From: Streptomyces pinistramenti
GTDB taxonomy: Bacteria; Actinomycetota; Actinomycetes; Streptomycetales; Streptomycetaceae
NCBI RefSeq assembly: GCF_020564935.1
Contig: NZ_JAJCXB010000047.1
Location: forward strand, 1-58,227
Direction: 5' to 3'
DNA length: 58,227 nucleotides
Under the pieces are notes generated by a model. That model did no database searches. It saw only the letters and a list, made by a program, of their open reading frames with translations, and had not been told where the DNA came from. This document shows positions 8,990-16,929 of the stretch, piece after piece; position 1 is the first letter of the stretch, and each line of letters opens with the position of its first letter. Position numbers and translations under genes: made by a program.

Positions 8990-9004
8990 CTGACGGATCG
9001 TCAG
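8990..9004. promoter_or_regulatory. Palindrome upstream of doxX
   Basis: CTGACG-GAT-CGTCAG is a perfect inverted repeat centred about 47 bp upstream of the DoxX start, a plausible repressor site. Confidence 0.4.
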
Positions 9005-9043
9005 GTAAGGAAGCTGGGCAACCCGCAGGAGGTCGTGCACGCC

Positions 9044-9493
9044 ATGCAGACGATCTGGCTCGACGGTGCCGAATGGCTCGCCGTACTCCGCATCGGCCTC
9101 GGCCTGTGGTGGCTGGAGAGCTGGCGCCACAAGGACAAGAAGGAATGGTTCACCGGCGGTGGCGTGAACTGGGCCGTCGGTATTGCCGAAAAGCATCGAT
9201 GGCCGGTGGTGAGCCGGGGATTCGCGGCGGTCGTCAAGCCGCGGCCGAAGGCGATGGCGTACGTCGTCGCCTATGCCGAACTGGCCCTCGGCCTCGGCCT
9301 GATAGCCGGATTCCTGACCCCCGTCGCCCTGGTGGCAGGGCTGCTGCTCAACCTGCTCTATTTCGTCCTGATGATCCACGACTGGGCGGAGCAGGGACAG
9401 AACCTGATGATGGGGCTCATCTCGGCGGTGGCGCTGTTCGGGGTGAGCTGGCAGAGCTGGTCGGTGGATGGGGGGCTGGGGTTGTTCACCTAG
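9044..9493 (+). CDS. DoxX-family membrane protein
   Basis: A 149-residue protein with an N-terminal amphipathic/TM segment (WLAVLRIGLGLWWLESW) and two or three further helices (AYVVAYAELALGLGLIAGF, LTPVALVAGLLLNLLYFVL, LMMGLISAVALFGV). WYLESW-like residues and a lysine-rich loop are typical of DoxX/TQO-small-subunit-like proteins. The ATG follows AGGAGG at a rather long 11 nt, while an in-frame GTG at 9035 is too close to it. Its stop overlaps the stop of the convergent gene by 4 bp. DoxX proteins in actinomycetes are linked to thiol/quinone redox and membrane stress. The role here is inferred. Confidence 0.8.
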   Translation: MQTIWLDGAEWLAVLRIGLGLWWLESWRHKDKKEWFTGGGVNWAVGIAEKHRWPVVSRGFAAVVKPRPKAMAYVVAYAELALGLGLIAGFLTPVALVAGLLLNLLYFVLMIHDWAEQGQNLMMGLISAVALFGVSWQSWSVDGGLGLFT

Positions 9494-9906
9494 GGGATGT
9501 GGCGGGGGTCACGCAGGGGTTGGCGGGGCGGGGTGACGACGACCTGGTCCGGGTCCTCGTAGATGACGTGGCCGGGGGTGAGGGAGTGGAGGCGGTGGCA
9601 GGGGATGCGGTGGGCGCGGAGGACGGCGAGGTAGCCGTCGACGCGGGCGATCAGGTGGGGGGACGTCGACTTGAACCAGGAGGCGGCGCCGGGGTGCAGG
9701 TCGCGGTCGTAGACGTCGGGGTCGATGGTGGAGGGGTTCAGGAAGTTCGCGTCGTACCAGTCGTTGTGGGTGCGGCGGAAGTGTTCCTGGGCGGGGGTGA
9801 GCCGGCCTTCCTCGGCGAGGTTGTTGACGAGGGCGAAGACACCGGGGAAGTGGCCGTTGCGGTGGCGGGTCGCGGACTGGAAGCGGACGTAGTGGTGGGT
9901 CGGCAC
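9490..9906 (-). CDS. Conserved hypothetical protein (138 aa)
   Basis: I do not recognise a named family. The protein begins VPTHHYVRFQ after a strong AGGAGG site. It has a central aromatic/charged core (HNDWYDANFLNPSTIDPDVYDRDL) and ends in DPDQVVVTPPRQPLRDPRHIP. It has no signal peptide or membrane segment and is rich in His, Asp and Pro. Similar small proteins occur in Streptomyces as far as I recall. The GTG start is well supported by the ribosome site. Confidence 0.7.
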   Translation of the reverse strand: MPTHHYVRFQSATRHRNGHFPGVFALVNNLAEEGRLTPAQEHFRRTHNDWYDANFLNPSTIDPDVYDRDLHPGAASWFKSTSPHLIARVDGYLAVLRAHRIPCHRLHSLTPGHVIYEDPDQVVVTPPRQPLRDPRHIP

Positions 9907-9984
9907 GGAGCCTCCTGCGGGTGGTGGGGCGGGGCGGGTGCGGGGTGCTGAGGACAAGGATTAGGCGTTGGGGATGAGTTCGCG

Positions 9985-9990
9985 TAGAGT
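9985..9990 (+). promoter_or_regulatory. Candidate -10 box of initiator tRNA gene
   Basis: TAGAGT lies 13 nt upstream of the tRNA 5' end. The -35 box is not clear. Confidence 0.35.
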
Positions 9991-10002
9991 CGTGTTTACC
10001 GA

Positions 10003-10079
10003 CGCGGGGTGGAGCAGCTCGGTAGCTCGCTGGGCTCATAACCCAGAGGTCGCAGGTTCAAATCCTGTCCCCGCTACCA
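10003..10079 (+). tRNA. Initiator tRNA-Met(CAU)
   Basis: A 77-nt tRNA including an encoded CCA end. It shows the initiator hallmarks: an unpaired first position (C1 opposite U72, the actinobacterial form) and three consecutive G:C pairs in the anticodon stem (CTGGG-CTCATAA-CCCAG). It is therefore fMet rather than elongator. Confidence 0.95.
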
Positions 10080-10082
10080 AGG

Positions 10083-10124
10083 CCGTAGGCCCGGGGGATT
10101 CGTCCACCGGGCCTACGGTTTTTT
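10083..10124 (+). terminator. Rho-independent terminator after initiator tRNA
   Basis: A perfect 12-bp stem (CCGTAGGCCCGG/CCGGGCCTACGG) with a 12-nt loop is followed directly by TTTTTT. Confidence 0.92.
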
Positions 10125-10272
10125 GTCGTGGAGCGGGGGATCGTGTTGCGGGGCCGGGGCCGGGTCTGCCGTGGGAGCAGGAGGGGCGTCCGTGGTGCGG
10201 CCCGGCGCTGCCGGTGCGGTGCGTAGTCGCAGGTCAGGGCGTTGCGTCGGTGGTCGGTCGTACGCTGGCGGG

Positions 10273-11229
10273 GTGTGGCGATGTACGGGACCGCGGTGGG
10301 CGGAAGGCGGCGGGCCGGCCGGGGGGTACGGGCAGCGGCTCGGGTGGTACTGCGCCGAGCGCGGTGCGCGGCGGACGAGTGCGCTGCCCACGGGCAAGGT
10401 GCTGGCGTTCGCCGCGACGGGGGAGCGGCGCTGCCTGGGGGTGTGGCGGGGCGGGCGGTGGATCGTCTGCCCGTACGCGGCGGTGATCGACGGCGCGGCG
10501 GCCAGGGATCAGTGCGCGGCATGTGCCCGGCTCGACCGGTCGCGGTCGGTGGCCGCCGACACCATGGCCGACGATCCGCGTCCGTACGGCCTCTACCTCG
10601 CGTACTTCGGGCCCGGACTGCTGAAGGTGGGCATCACGGCGGCGGCGCGCGGGCCGGCGCGGCTCGTGGAGCATGGGGCGGTGGCGTACGCGTGGTTGGG
10701 GCGGGGGCCCTTGATGGCGGCACGGCGGGCCGAGGCGCTGCTGGGGAGCGCGCTGGGGGTGCCCGACCGGTTTGCGAAGGCGGCGAAGCGGGCGGCCAGG
10801 GGAGCGCTGCCGCCGGTCGCGGAACGGCGGGCCGAGCTGGCCCGGCTGCACGCGCGGGCGCGGGAGCTGGACGGCTGGCCGGAGACGCTGACGCCGGTGG
10901 ACTTCGCCTTCGGCGACCACTCCGGGGTGTTCGGGCTCGACCGGATTCCGCCGGGGGCAGGGGAGTTGGGCGCGATGACCGCGGGCGCGGAGATCGTGGG
11001 GGAGGTGCTGGCGGGGGTGGGCCCGGATGTGTATCTGCGGCTGCGGGTGCCGGGGGACATCGGCGGTGGGGAGGGCGGTGAGGCGGTGGCGGTGCTGGAT
11101 GCCCGGTGGTTGTCCGGGTGGGTGCTGGCGCCTGCCGGGGGGCGCGTGACGACGGTTCCCGTACGGGAGGTGCCGTACGGGGAGGGGCGTGCGGAGGCGG
11201 ATGGCGGGGGGCAGGAGGGGCTGTTCTGA
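10273..11229 (+). CDS. DUF2797 protein with GIY-YIG-like core and zinc-knuckle region
   Basis: 318 residues. The N-terminal part starts WRCTGPRW and holds paired cysteines (CPY...QCAAC) that could bind zinc. The centre, YGLYLAYFGPGLLKVGIT followed by conserved Arg and Glu/His, resembles a GIY-YIG nuclease fold. The C-terminal half is an all-beta region with ADARW-like motifs. The GTG at 10273 is chosen because TACGCT (-10) lies 6 nt upstream, the signature of a leaderless mRNA. Earlier in-frame starts fall within the tRNA terminator region. The family has no firm function. A nucleic-acid-cleaving or binding role is inferred. Confidence 0.82.
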   Translation: MWRCTGPRWAEGGGPAGGYGQRLGWYCAERGARRTSALPTGKVLAFAATGERRCLGVWRGGRWIVCPYAAVIDGAAARDQCAACARLDRSRSVAADTMADDPRPYGLYLAYFGPGLLKVGITAAARGPARLVEHGAVAYAWLGRGPLMAARRAEALLGSALGVPDRFAKAAKRAARGALPPVAERRAELARLHARARELDGWPETLTPVDFAFGDHSGVFGLDRIPPGAGELGAMTAGAEIVGEVLAGVGPDVYLRLRVPGDIGGGEGGEAVAVLDARWLSGWVLAPAGGRVTTVPVREVPYGEGRAEADGGGQEGLF

Positions 11230-11362
11230 GGTGGTGGGCGGGGCGGTCAGGGGCTTGGGGTGTGCGTGATGTGGGTGCGCGGCTCTTACCTGGGGTGTGT
11301 GCTCTCTGATAGGGGTGGGGCGGCGGGGCGGGTGCGGGGCGGAAGAGATGCGGGAGGCCGGT

Positions 11363-12238
11363 GTGGCGGAGGGTGACGAGCGGGTCGGTGCGTTCTGGCG
11401 GGAGCTGGGTCTGCCGGGACTGATCGATGTGCACACGCACTTCATGCCGGAGCGGGTGATGGCGAAGGTGCGGGCGTATTTCGACGCCGCCGGGCCGCTG
11501 CTGGGACGGGAGTGGCCGATCGCGTACCGCATGGAGGAGGACGAGCGGCTGGCCGTCCTGCGCGGCTTCGGCGTACGGGCGTTCACCTCGATGATCTATC
11601 CGCACAAGCCGGGGATGGCACGCTGGCTGAACGGCTGGGCGGCCGGTTTCGCGGCCCGCACGCCGGACTGCCTGCGGACGGCGACGTTCTTTCCCGAGGA
11701 TGACGCGGCCGCGTACGTGGCGGCCGAACTCGACGGTGAGGTACGGGTGTTCAAGGCCCATGTGCAGGTCGGCGGCTATGATCCGGGCGATGCTCGGCTC
11801 GACGCGGTGTGGGGCGCCATCGCGGACGCCGGCATTCCGGTCGTCATCCACTGCGGGTCGGGGCCCATGCCGGGCAAGCACACCGGACCCGGGCCGATCG
11901 GCCGGCTGCTGGCCCGCCACCCCGGGCTGCGGCTGGTCATCGCGCACCTGGGGATGCCGGAGTACACCGACTTCCTGGACCTCGCCGAGCGCCATCCCGG
12001 CGTGCACCTCGACACGACGATGGCCTTCACCGACTTCGCGGAACACGACGCGCCCTTCCCGCGCGAGGCCCTGGGGCGTCTGCGGGACGTCGGTGACCGG
12101 GTGCTCTTCGGCAGCGACTTCCCGCACATCCCCTACGGGTACGCCCATGCCCTGGAGGCGCTGGAGCGGCTGGAGTTGGGGGACGACTGGCTGCGGGGGG
12201 TCTGTTACGGGAACGGGGCGCGGCTGTTCGGGATCTGA
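11363..12238 (+). CDS. Amidohydrolase (amidohydro-rel / ACMSD-like superfamily)
   Basis: A 291-residue TIM-barrel metal hydrolase or decarboxylase. Metal ligands are visible as DVHTHF (strand 1), VVIHCGS (strand 5), VIAHLGMPE (strand 6) and FGSDFPH (strand 8, catalytic Asp). The set matches the amidohydrolase-2 family, which includes ACMSD and 2-hydroxy-acid decarboxylases. The GTG follows GGGAGG at 5 nt. An ATG 15 nt earlier is also in frame. It follows DUF2797 on the same strand after 133 nt. The substrate is unknown. Confidence 0.88.
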   Translation: MAEGDERVGAFWRELGLPGLIDVHTHFMPERVMAKVRAYFDAAGPLLGREWPIAYRMEEDERLAVLRGFGVRAFTSMIYPHKPGMARWLNGWAAGFAARTPDCLRTATFFPEDDAAAYVAAELDGEVRVFKAHVQVGGYDPGDARLDAVWGAIADAGIPVVIHCGSGPMPGKHTGPGPIGRLLARHPGLRLVIAHLGMPEYTDFLDLAERHPGVHLDTTMAFTDFAEHDAPFPREALGRLRDVGDRVLFGSDFPHIPYGYAHALEALERLELGDDWLRGVCYGNGARLFGI

Positions 12239-12296
12239 GGGGCGGGTGCGGGGCCGCCCGGGGAGAGCGGGCCTCGGGTCTCGGGGGGAGTGCGGG

Positions 12297-12836
12297 TCAG
12301 GTCGTGGCGCCTACCGCCGCTGCCAGGGCGGTGACGGCGGCGTGCAGGTCCTTCAGCGTCGCCTCGTCCGTGACGCGTTCCGTTGCGGGGTCGATCTTCG
12401 GGCCGATGGCGGGGATCTCGCGGCAGGCGGCCGTGACGACCTCGCCGGTCATCATGCGCAGCACCTCGCGCAGCTGGGTGTTGGCGTGGCCGCCGCCGGT
12501 GGGGAACGGCGACGCGGTGATCACGGCGACCGGCTTGTGCACGCATTCGCCGCTGCTGACCAGCCAGTCCAGGGCGTTCTTGAGGACGCCGGGCACACCG
12601 TGCGCGTACTCGGGGCTGACGACGAGCAGCGCGTCGGACGCCGCGACGGCGGTGCGGAGCGCGGCGACGGGAGCGGGCGGCGTGGCGTCCTCGCCGTCCA
12701 GGTCCGGGTTGAAGTGCGGCAGCGAGCCGATGTCCGCGGTGCCGGAAGGGCCGTCGAAGAAGTCGAGGGCGGAGCGCAGCACCGCGCCGTTCGACGACCG
12801 GGCCCGCAGGCTGCCGGAGAGGGCGAGGAGTCTCAT
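12297..12836 (-). CDS. NAD(P)H-dependent FMN reductase
   Basis: A 179-residue flavodoxin-like protein. SGSLRARSSN at residues 6-15 is the FMN phosphate-binding loop, and SPEYAHGVPGVLKNALDW is the family signature that contacts the flavin ring. It reduces free FMN or quinones using NAD(P)H in the cytosol. The ATG has no ribosome site but TACCGT lies 6 nt upstream, suggesting a leaderless transcript. It is divergent from the response-regulator operon. Confidence 0.9.
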   Translation of the reverse strand: MRLLALSGSLRARSSNGAVLRSALDFFDGPSGTADIGSLPHFNPDLDGEDATPPAPVAALRTAVAASDALLVVSPEYAHGVPGVLKNALDWLVSSGECVHKPVAVITASPFPTGGGHANTQLREVLRMMTGEVVTAACREIPAIGPKIDPATERVTDEATLKDLHAAVTALAAAVGATT

Positions 12837-13071
12837 GGGGCGACGGTACGGGGTGGTGGCGGGGGCGGTGGAGCGGGGCGGTGCGGAGGCGGACGGGGTG
12901 CCTGGCCGGGGCGCGGGAAGGGGCATCGTTGCAGGTCAGGGTGATTGTCAGTGGGGGCTGAGATGCTGACGGAGTGCTGGTCGGGCTGGACCGCGCGGGG
13001 GGCGGCCCAGCCCGGTTGCGCGTGACGGGGAGCGGGGGAAGCGGGGGCGTCGGGTGGCGTGACGGGAGGGG

Positions 13072-13091
13072 GATTCTCAGGAGATTCACAG
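13072..13091 (+). promoter_or_regulatory. Tandem half-sites upstream of the response regulator gene
   Basis: GATTCTCAG and GATTCACAG repeat with an 11-bp period, matching 8 of 9 bases. OmpR-family regulators bind such 11-bp-spaced direct repeats. They lie 46-65 nt upstream of the start, just upstream of a CACGCT -10 box at 13124-13129. Confidence 0.5.
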
Positions 13092-13136
13092 ATACCGGCA
13101 AGGGGGCTCTCACGGGGGCGGGTCACGCTCTGGCGC

Positions 13137-13955
13137 ATGACCGTGACTTCATCGCTGTCCTCTGTTTCCCGGGTTCCTTCGGGTGCCCCGTCGTCCGGAC
13201 CGGCCGCAGGCGCCGGGGGTGCGGCGAGAGCGGCCGGCAAGCAGCCGGAGCTGCTGCGGAACGACGGCGGCCCGGTGCGGGTGCTGGTCGTGGACGACGA
13301 GTCGTCGCTCGCCGATCTGCTGTCGCTGGCCCTGCGCTACGAGGGCTGGGACATCAGGTCGGAGGGGAACGGCGCGAGTGCGCTGCGCTGTGCCCGCAGT
13401 TGGCGACCGGACGCGGTGCTGCTCGATGTGATGCTGCCGGACATGGACGGGCTGACCGTCCTCTCCCGGCTGCGTCGTGAGCTTCCGGACGTACCGGTGC
13501 TGTTCCTGACCGCCAAGGACTCCGTGGAGGACCGGATCGCGGGGCTGACGGCGGGCGGGGACGACTACGTCACCAAGCCGTTCAGCCTGGAGGAAGTGGT
13601 CGCGCGGCTGCGGGGGCTGCTGCGCCGGGCGGGTGCCGCCGCCGCGCGCAGCGAGTCGCTGCTGACGGTGGGGGATCTGGTGCTGGACGAGGACAGTCAC
13701 GAGGTGTCGCGGGCCGGTCAGGACATCCACCTGACGGCCACCGAGTTCGAACTGCTGCGGTACCTGATGCGTAACCCGCGCCGGGTGCTCAGCAAGACGC
13801 AGATCCTGGACCGGGTCTGGAGTTACGACTTCGGCGGCCAGGCCAACGTCGTCGAGCTGTACATCTCGTACCTGCGGCGCAAGATCGACGCCGGGCGCGA
13901 GCCGATGATCCACACCCGGCGGGGTGCGGGATACCTGATCAAGCCGGCGGGGTAG
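13137..13955 (+). CDS. OmpR/PhoB-family response regulator
   Basis: 272 residues. After a 45-residue low-complexity leader, the receiver has VLVVDDE (acid pocket), the phospho-acceptor Asp97 in LLDVMLPDMDG, LTAKD (Thr) and YVTKPF (Lys). The C-terminal winged helix (from about 175) carries LTATEFELLRYLMRNPRRVLS and VVELYISYLRRKID, typical of OmpR types. CACGCT lies 7 nt before the ATG with no ribosome site, consistent with leaderless expression. The kinase gene follows after 8 nt. The two downstream glycosyltransferase genes suggest it controls an envelope glycosylation operon, probably including itself. Confidence 0.95.
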   Translation: MTVTSSLSSVSRVPSGAPSSGPAAGAGGAARAAGKQPELLRNDGGPVRVLVVDDESSLADLLSLALRYEGWDIRSEGNGASALRCARSWRPDAVLLDVMLPDMDGLTVLSRLRRELPDVPVLFLTAKDSVEDRIAGLTAGGDDYVTKPFSLEEVVARLRGLLRRAGAAAARSESLLTVGDLVLDEDSHEVSRAGQDIHLTATEFELLRYLMRNPRRVLSKTQILDRVWSYDFGGQANVVELYISYLRRKIDAGREPMIHTRRGAGYLIKPAG

Positions 13956-13963
13956 CGGGTCCG

Positions 13964-15616
13964 ATGCCGCACGAGACCTCGTCGCCGCGGGTGCAGGGGA
14001 CGGCCGGCGGGCCGGGGCGGGCCGCTGCGCAGGGCCGTGAGCCGGGCCATGACCCGGGTCGTGAGCCGCGACGGACCGGCGCCCCGCCGCGGTCCGGTGG
14101 GCGTGGTCCGGCGGTGCGGGGCAGGCGGCGCTGGTCGTTGCGGAACCGGCTCGTGGTGTCGGCGGTGGCGCTGATCGCGGTGGTCGGTGCGGTCATCGGG
14201 ACGGTGACGACGCTCGCCCTGCACTCGTATCTGCAGCACCAGTTGGACGGGCAGCTGCGCGACGCGGTGGCGCGCGCGCAGGCGCCGCGGCCGCACGAGC
14301 CGCCGCACGCCGGGAGCCTGGACTTCGTCGCGCTGGGCAGCCAGCACTGGGGGACCGTCGGCGCCCGCGTCGGGCCGGACGGTTCGATACGGGACGGGGC
14401 GAAGAGCAACGAGTCCACCAGCAGGATCCCGTCCGAGCGGCTGGACGCGCTGTCCGGTGCGCAGGTCGCGGCGCTGAACACGGTGGAGCGGGACGGCCGG
14501 GCGCACACCACCGAGCTGCCGGGACTCGGCGACTTCCGGGTGGCGTCGGCGGATGACGGCTCGCTGATGCTGGGCCTGCCGATGGGCGACGTCGAGGACA
14601 CCGTGGGCACCCTGGTGCTGGTCGAGGCGTGTGTGACGGGTGCGGGCCTGGTGGCTGCCGGGATCGCGGGGGTGGCCATGGTGGGGATAGCGCTGCGCCC
14701 GCTGCGCCGGGTCGCCGCCACCGCCACCCGGGTCTCCGAACTCCCGCTCCACCAGGGCGAGGTGGCGCTGCACGTCCGCGTTCCCGCGGGCGAGTCGGAC
14801 ACCCGTACCGAAGTGGGGCAGGTGGGCGCCGCGCTGAACCGGATGCTCGGGCACGTCGGCTCGGCGCTGTCGGCGCGGCAGGAGAGCGAGATGCGGGTGC
14901 GGCGGTTCGTCGCCGACGCCAGCCACGAGCTGCGCACCCCGCTCGCGTCGATCCGCGGCTACGCCGAGCTGACCCGGCGCGGCACCGAGCGCCCGGGGCC
15001 CGAGACCCGGCACGCGCTGGGCCGCATCGAGTCCGAGGCGGAGCGGATGACCGGTCTGGTGGAGGACCTGCTGCTGCTCGCCAGGCTCGACTCGGGGCGC
15101 CCGCTCTCGTGCGGGAGCACGGATCTGTCGCCGCTGGTCGTGGACGCGGTGAGCGATGCGCGGGCGGCGGGCCCCGGGCACCGGTGGCGGCTCGAACTGC
15201 CCGCCGAGCCCGCGCTGGTGCACGGCGACGGCGGGCGGCTGCACCAGGTGCTGGTCAACCTGCTGGCCAACGCCCGTACGCACACGCCCGACGGGACCGT
15301 CGTCACGGCGCGGGTGCGGGCCGCCGGCCGCGGCGGTGCCGTCCGCCTGGAGGTCGAGGACGACGGCCCCGGCATTCCCGCGGCGCTGCTGCCGGACGTC
15401 TTCGAACGGTTCGTGCGCGGCGACGCCTCCCGTTCGCGGGCGGCCGGCAGCACCGGTCTCGGCCTGGCCATCGTGCAGGCCGTGGTGACCGCGCACGGCG
15501 GCACGGTCGGCGTCGACAGCGTCCCGGGCCGTACGGTCTTCACCGTCACGCTGCCGCCCGCGCGGGGCGGGGCCTGCGACTCACAGCGGGGGCACAGGGT
15601 CAGCACACCGAGGTGA
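13964..15616 (+). CDS. Sensor histidine kinase
   Basis: A 550-residue membrane kinase. A basic, Gly/Pro-rich cytoplasmic N-terminus of about 55 residues precedes TM1 (LVVSAVALIAVVGAVIGTV). An extracytoplasmic sensor loop of about 125 residues and TM2 (VEACVTGAGLVAAGIAGVAM) follow. HAMP leads to the HisKA motif DASHELRTPLASIRGY with phospho-His321. The ATPase has the N box (NLLANARTHTPDG), the G1 box EDDGPGIP and G2 TGLGLAIV. It should phosphorylate the response regulator encoded immediately upstream. The signal is unknown. The long N-terminal extension is unusual and probably disordered. Confidence 0.94.
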   Translation: MPHETSSPRVQGTAGGPGRAAAQGREPGHDPGREPRRTGAPPRSGGRGPAVRGRRRWSLRNRLVVSAVALIAVVGAVIGTVTTLALHSYLQHQLDGQLRDAVARAQAPRPHEPPHAGSLDFVALGSQHWGTVGARVGPDGSIRDGAKSNESTSRIPSERLDALSGAQVAALNTVERDGRAHTTELPGLGDFRVASADDGSLMLGLPMGDVEDTVGTLVLVEACVTGAGLVAAGIAGVAMVGIALRPLRRVAATATRVSELPLHQGEVALHVRVPAGESDTRTEVGQVGAALNRMLGHVGSALSARQESEMRVRRFVADASHELRTPLASIRGYAELTRRGTERPGPETRHALGRIESEAERMTGLVEDLLLLARLDSGRPLSCGSTDLSPLVVDAVSDARAAGPGHRWRLELPAEPALVHGDGGRLHQVLVNLLANARTHTPDGTVVTARVRAAGRGGAVRLEVEDDGPGIPAALLPDVFERFVRGDASRSRAAGSTGLGLAIVQAVVTAHGGTVGVDSVPGRTVFTVTLPPARGGACDSQRGHRVSTPR

Positions 15617-15642
15617 CAGCGGGGTTGGCGAACGTCGTCGGT

Positions 15643-16929
15643 ATGACGACGACTCAGCCGGCCCGCGTCCCCCTGGGATCCCTGCCGCCCCGTGCGCATC
15701 TGCGACTCGGTGAGATCACGACGGTGCTCGACGTCGTGATCCCGGTCCACAACGAGGAGACCGACCTCGAACCGTGCGTGCGGCGGCTGCACGAGCATCT
15801 GACCCGCACCTTCCCCTACGGGTTCACGATCACCATCGCCGACAACGCGAGCACCGACCGCACGCCGGATGTCGCGGCCCGGCTGGACGACGCGCTGGAC
15901 GAGGTCACGGCCGTACGGCTTGAGCAGAAGGGGCGCGGGCGGGCGCTGCGTACCGTGTGGTCGCTGTCCGGGGCGCCGGTGCTCGCGTACATGGACGTCG
16001 ATCTGTCCACCGACCTCAACGCGCTGCTGCCGCTGGTCGCGCCGCTGATCTCCGGGCATTCGGACCTGGCGATCGGCTCGCGCCTGACGCGCAGTTCGCG
16101 GGTGGTGCGCGGCCCGAAGCGGGAGTTCATCTCGCGGACGTACAACCTCATCCTGCGCGGTTCGCTGGCCGCCCGGTTCTCCGACGCGCAGTGCGGCTTC
16201 AAGGCGATCCGCGGTGACGTCGCCGAGCGGCTGCTGCCGATGGTCGAGGACACCGGCTGGTTCTTCGACACGGAGCTGCTGGTGCTGGCCGAACGGGCCG
16301 GGCTGCGGATCCACGAGGTGCCGGTGGACTGGGTGGACGACCCGGACAGCACGGTGCACCTCGTGCGGACCGCGGCCGACGACCTCAAGGGGGTCTGGCG
16401 GGTGGGGCGGGCGCTGGCCACCGGCGCCCTGCCGCTGGACCGGCTCGCCCGGCCCTTCGGGGACGATCCGCGGGACCGCGAGCTGCCGGGGGTGCCGGGC
16501 GGGCTGGCCCGCCAGCTCGTCGGCTTCTGTGCCGTCGGCGCGCTCAGCACGCTGCTCTACCTCGCCCTCTACTCCCTCTTCCGGATCGCCGAAGGTCCCC
16601 AACTCGCCAACGCAGCCGCCTTGTTGGTGTCGGCGATCGGCAACACCGCGGCCAACCGGCGGCTGACCTTCGGCGTACGCGGGCCGGGCCGGGCGGTCAG
16701 GCACCAGGCGCAGGGCCTGGTCGTCTTCGCCATCGGGCTCGCGCTGACCAGCGGTTCCCTCGCGGCGCTCGACGTTGCCGCGGGCAGCCCCTCGCACGGG
16801 ACCGAACTCGCCGTCCTGGTGGCGGCCAACCTCGCGGCGACGGTGCTGCGCTTTCTGCTCTTCCGCGCCTGGGTCTTCCCCGACCGCGAGCGGCGCGACG
16901 GCCCGAACGACCTGACCAGGAGTGCCTGA
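15643..16929 (+). CDS. Glycosyltransferase family 2 fused to a GtrA-like membrane domain
   Basis: 428 residues. The N-terminal GT2 domain (about 25-260) contains VIPVHNEETDLEPC, the metal motif DVDLSTD and a DTELLVL catalytic segment. The pattern is that of dolichyl/polyprenyl-phosphate mannose or glucose synthases. The C-terminal part (from about 285) has four helices of GtrA type, which flip or organise lipid-linked sugars. It likely makes a polyprenyl-phosphate sugar used by the downstream membrane transferase. An in-frame GTG at 15613 overlaps the kinase stop and is an alternative start. The stop shares one base with the next ATG (TGATG). Confidence 0.92.
   Translation: MTTTQPARVPLGSLPPRAHLRLGEITTVLDVVIPVHNEETDLEPCVRRLHEHLTRTFPYGFTITIADNASTDRTPDVAARLDDALDEVTAVRLEQKGRGRALRTVWSLSGAPVLAYMDVDLSTDLNALLPLVAPLISGHSDLAIGSRLTRSSRVVRGPKREFISRTYNLILRGSLAARFSDAQCGFKAIRGDVAERLLPMVEDTGWFFDTELLVLAERAGLRIHEVPVDWVDDPDSTVHLVRTAADDLKGVWRVGRALATGALPLDRLARPFGDDPRDRELPGVPGGLARQLVGFCAVGALSTLLYLALYSLFRIAEGPQLANAAALLVSAIGNTAANRRLTFGVRGPGRAVRHQAQGLVVFAIGLALTSGSLAALDVAAGSPSHGTELAVLVAANLAATVLRFLLFRAWVFPDRERRDGPNDLTRSA

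Noticed and set aside
6743..9379. A long minus-strand open frame through the glycosyltransferase and FkbM loci
   Set aside because: It is an antisense or alternate-frame shadow. The FkbM gene lies in another minus frame with clear SAM motifs.
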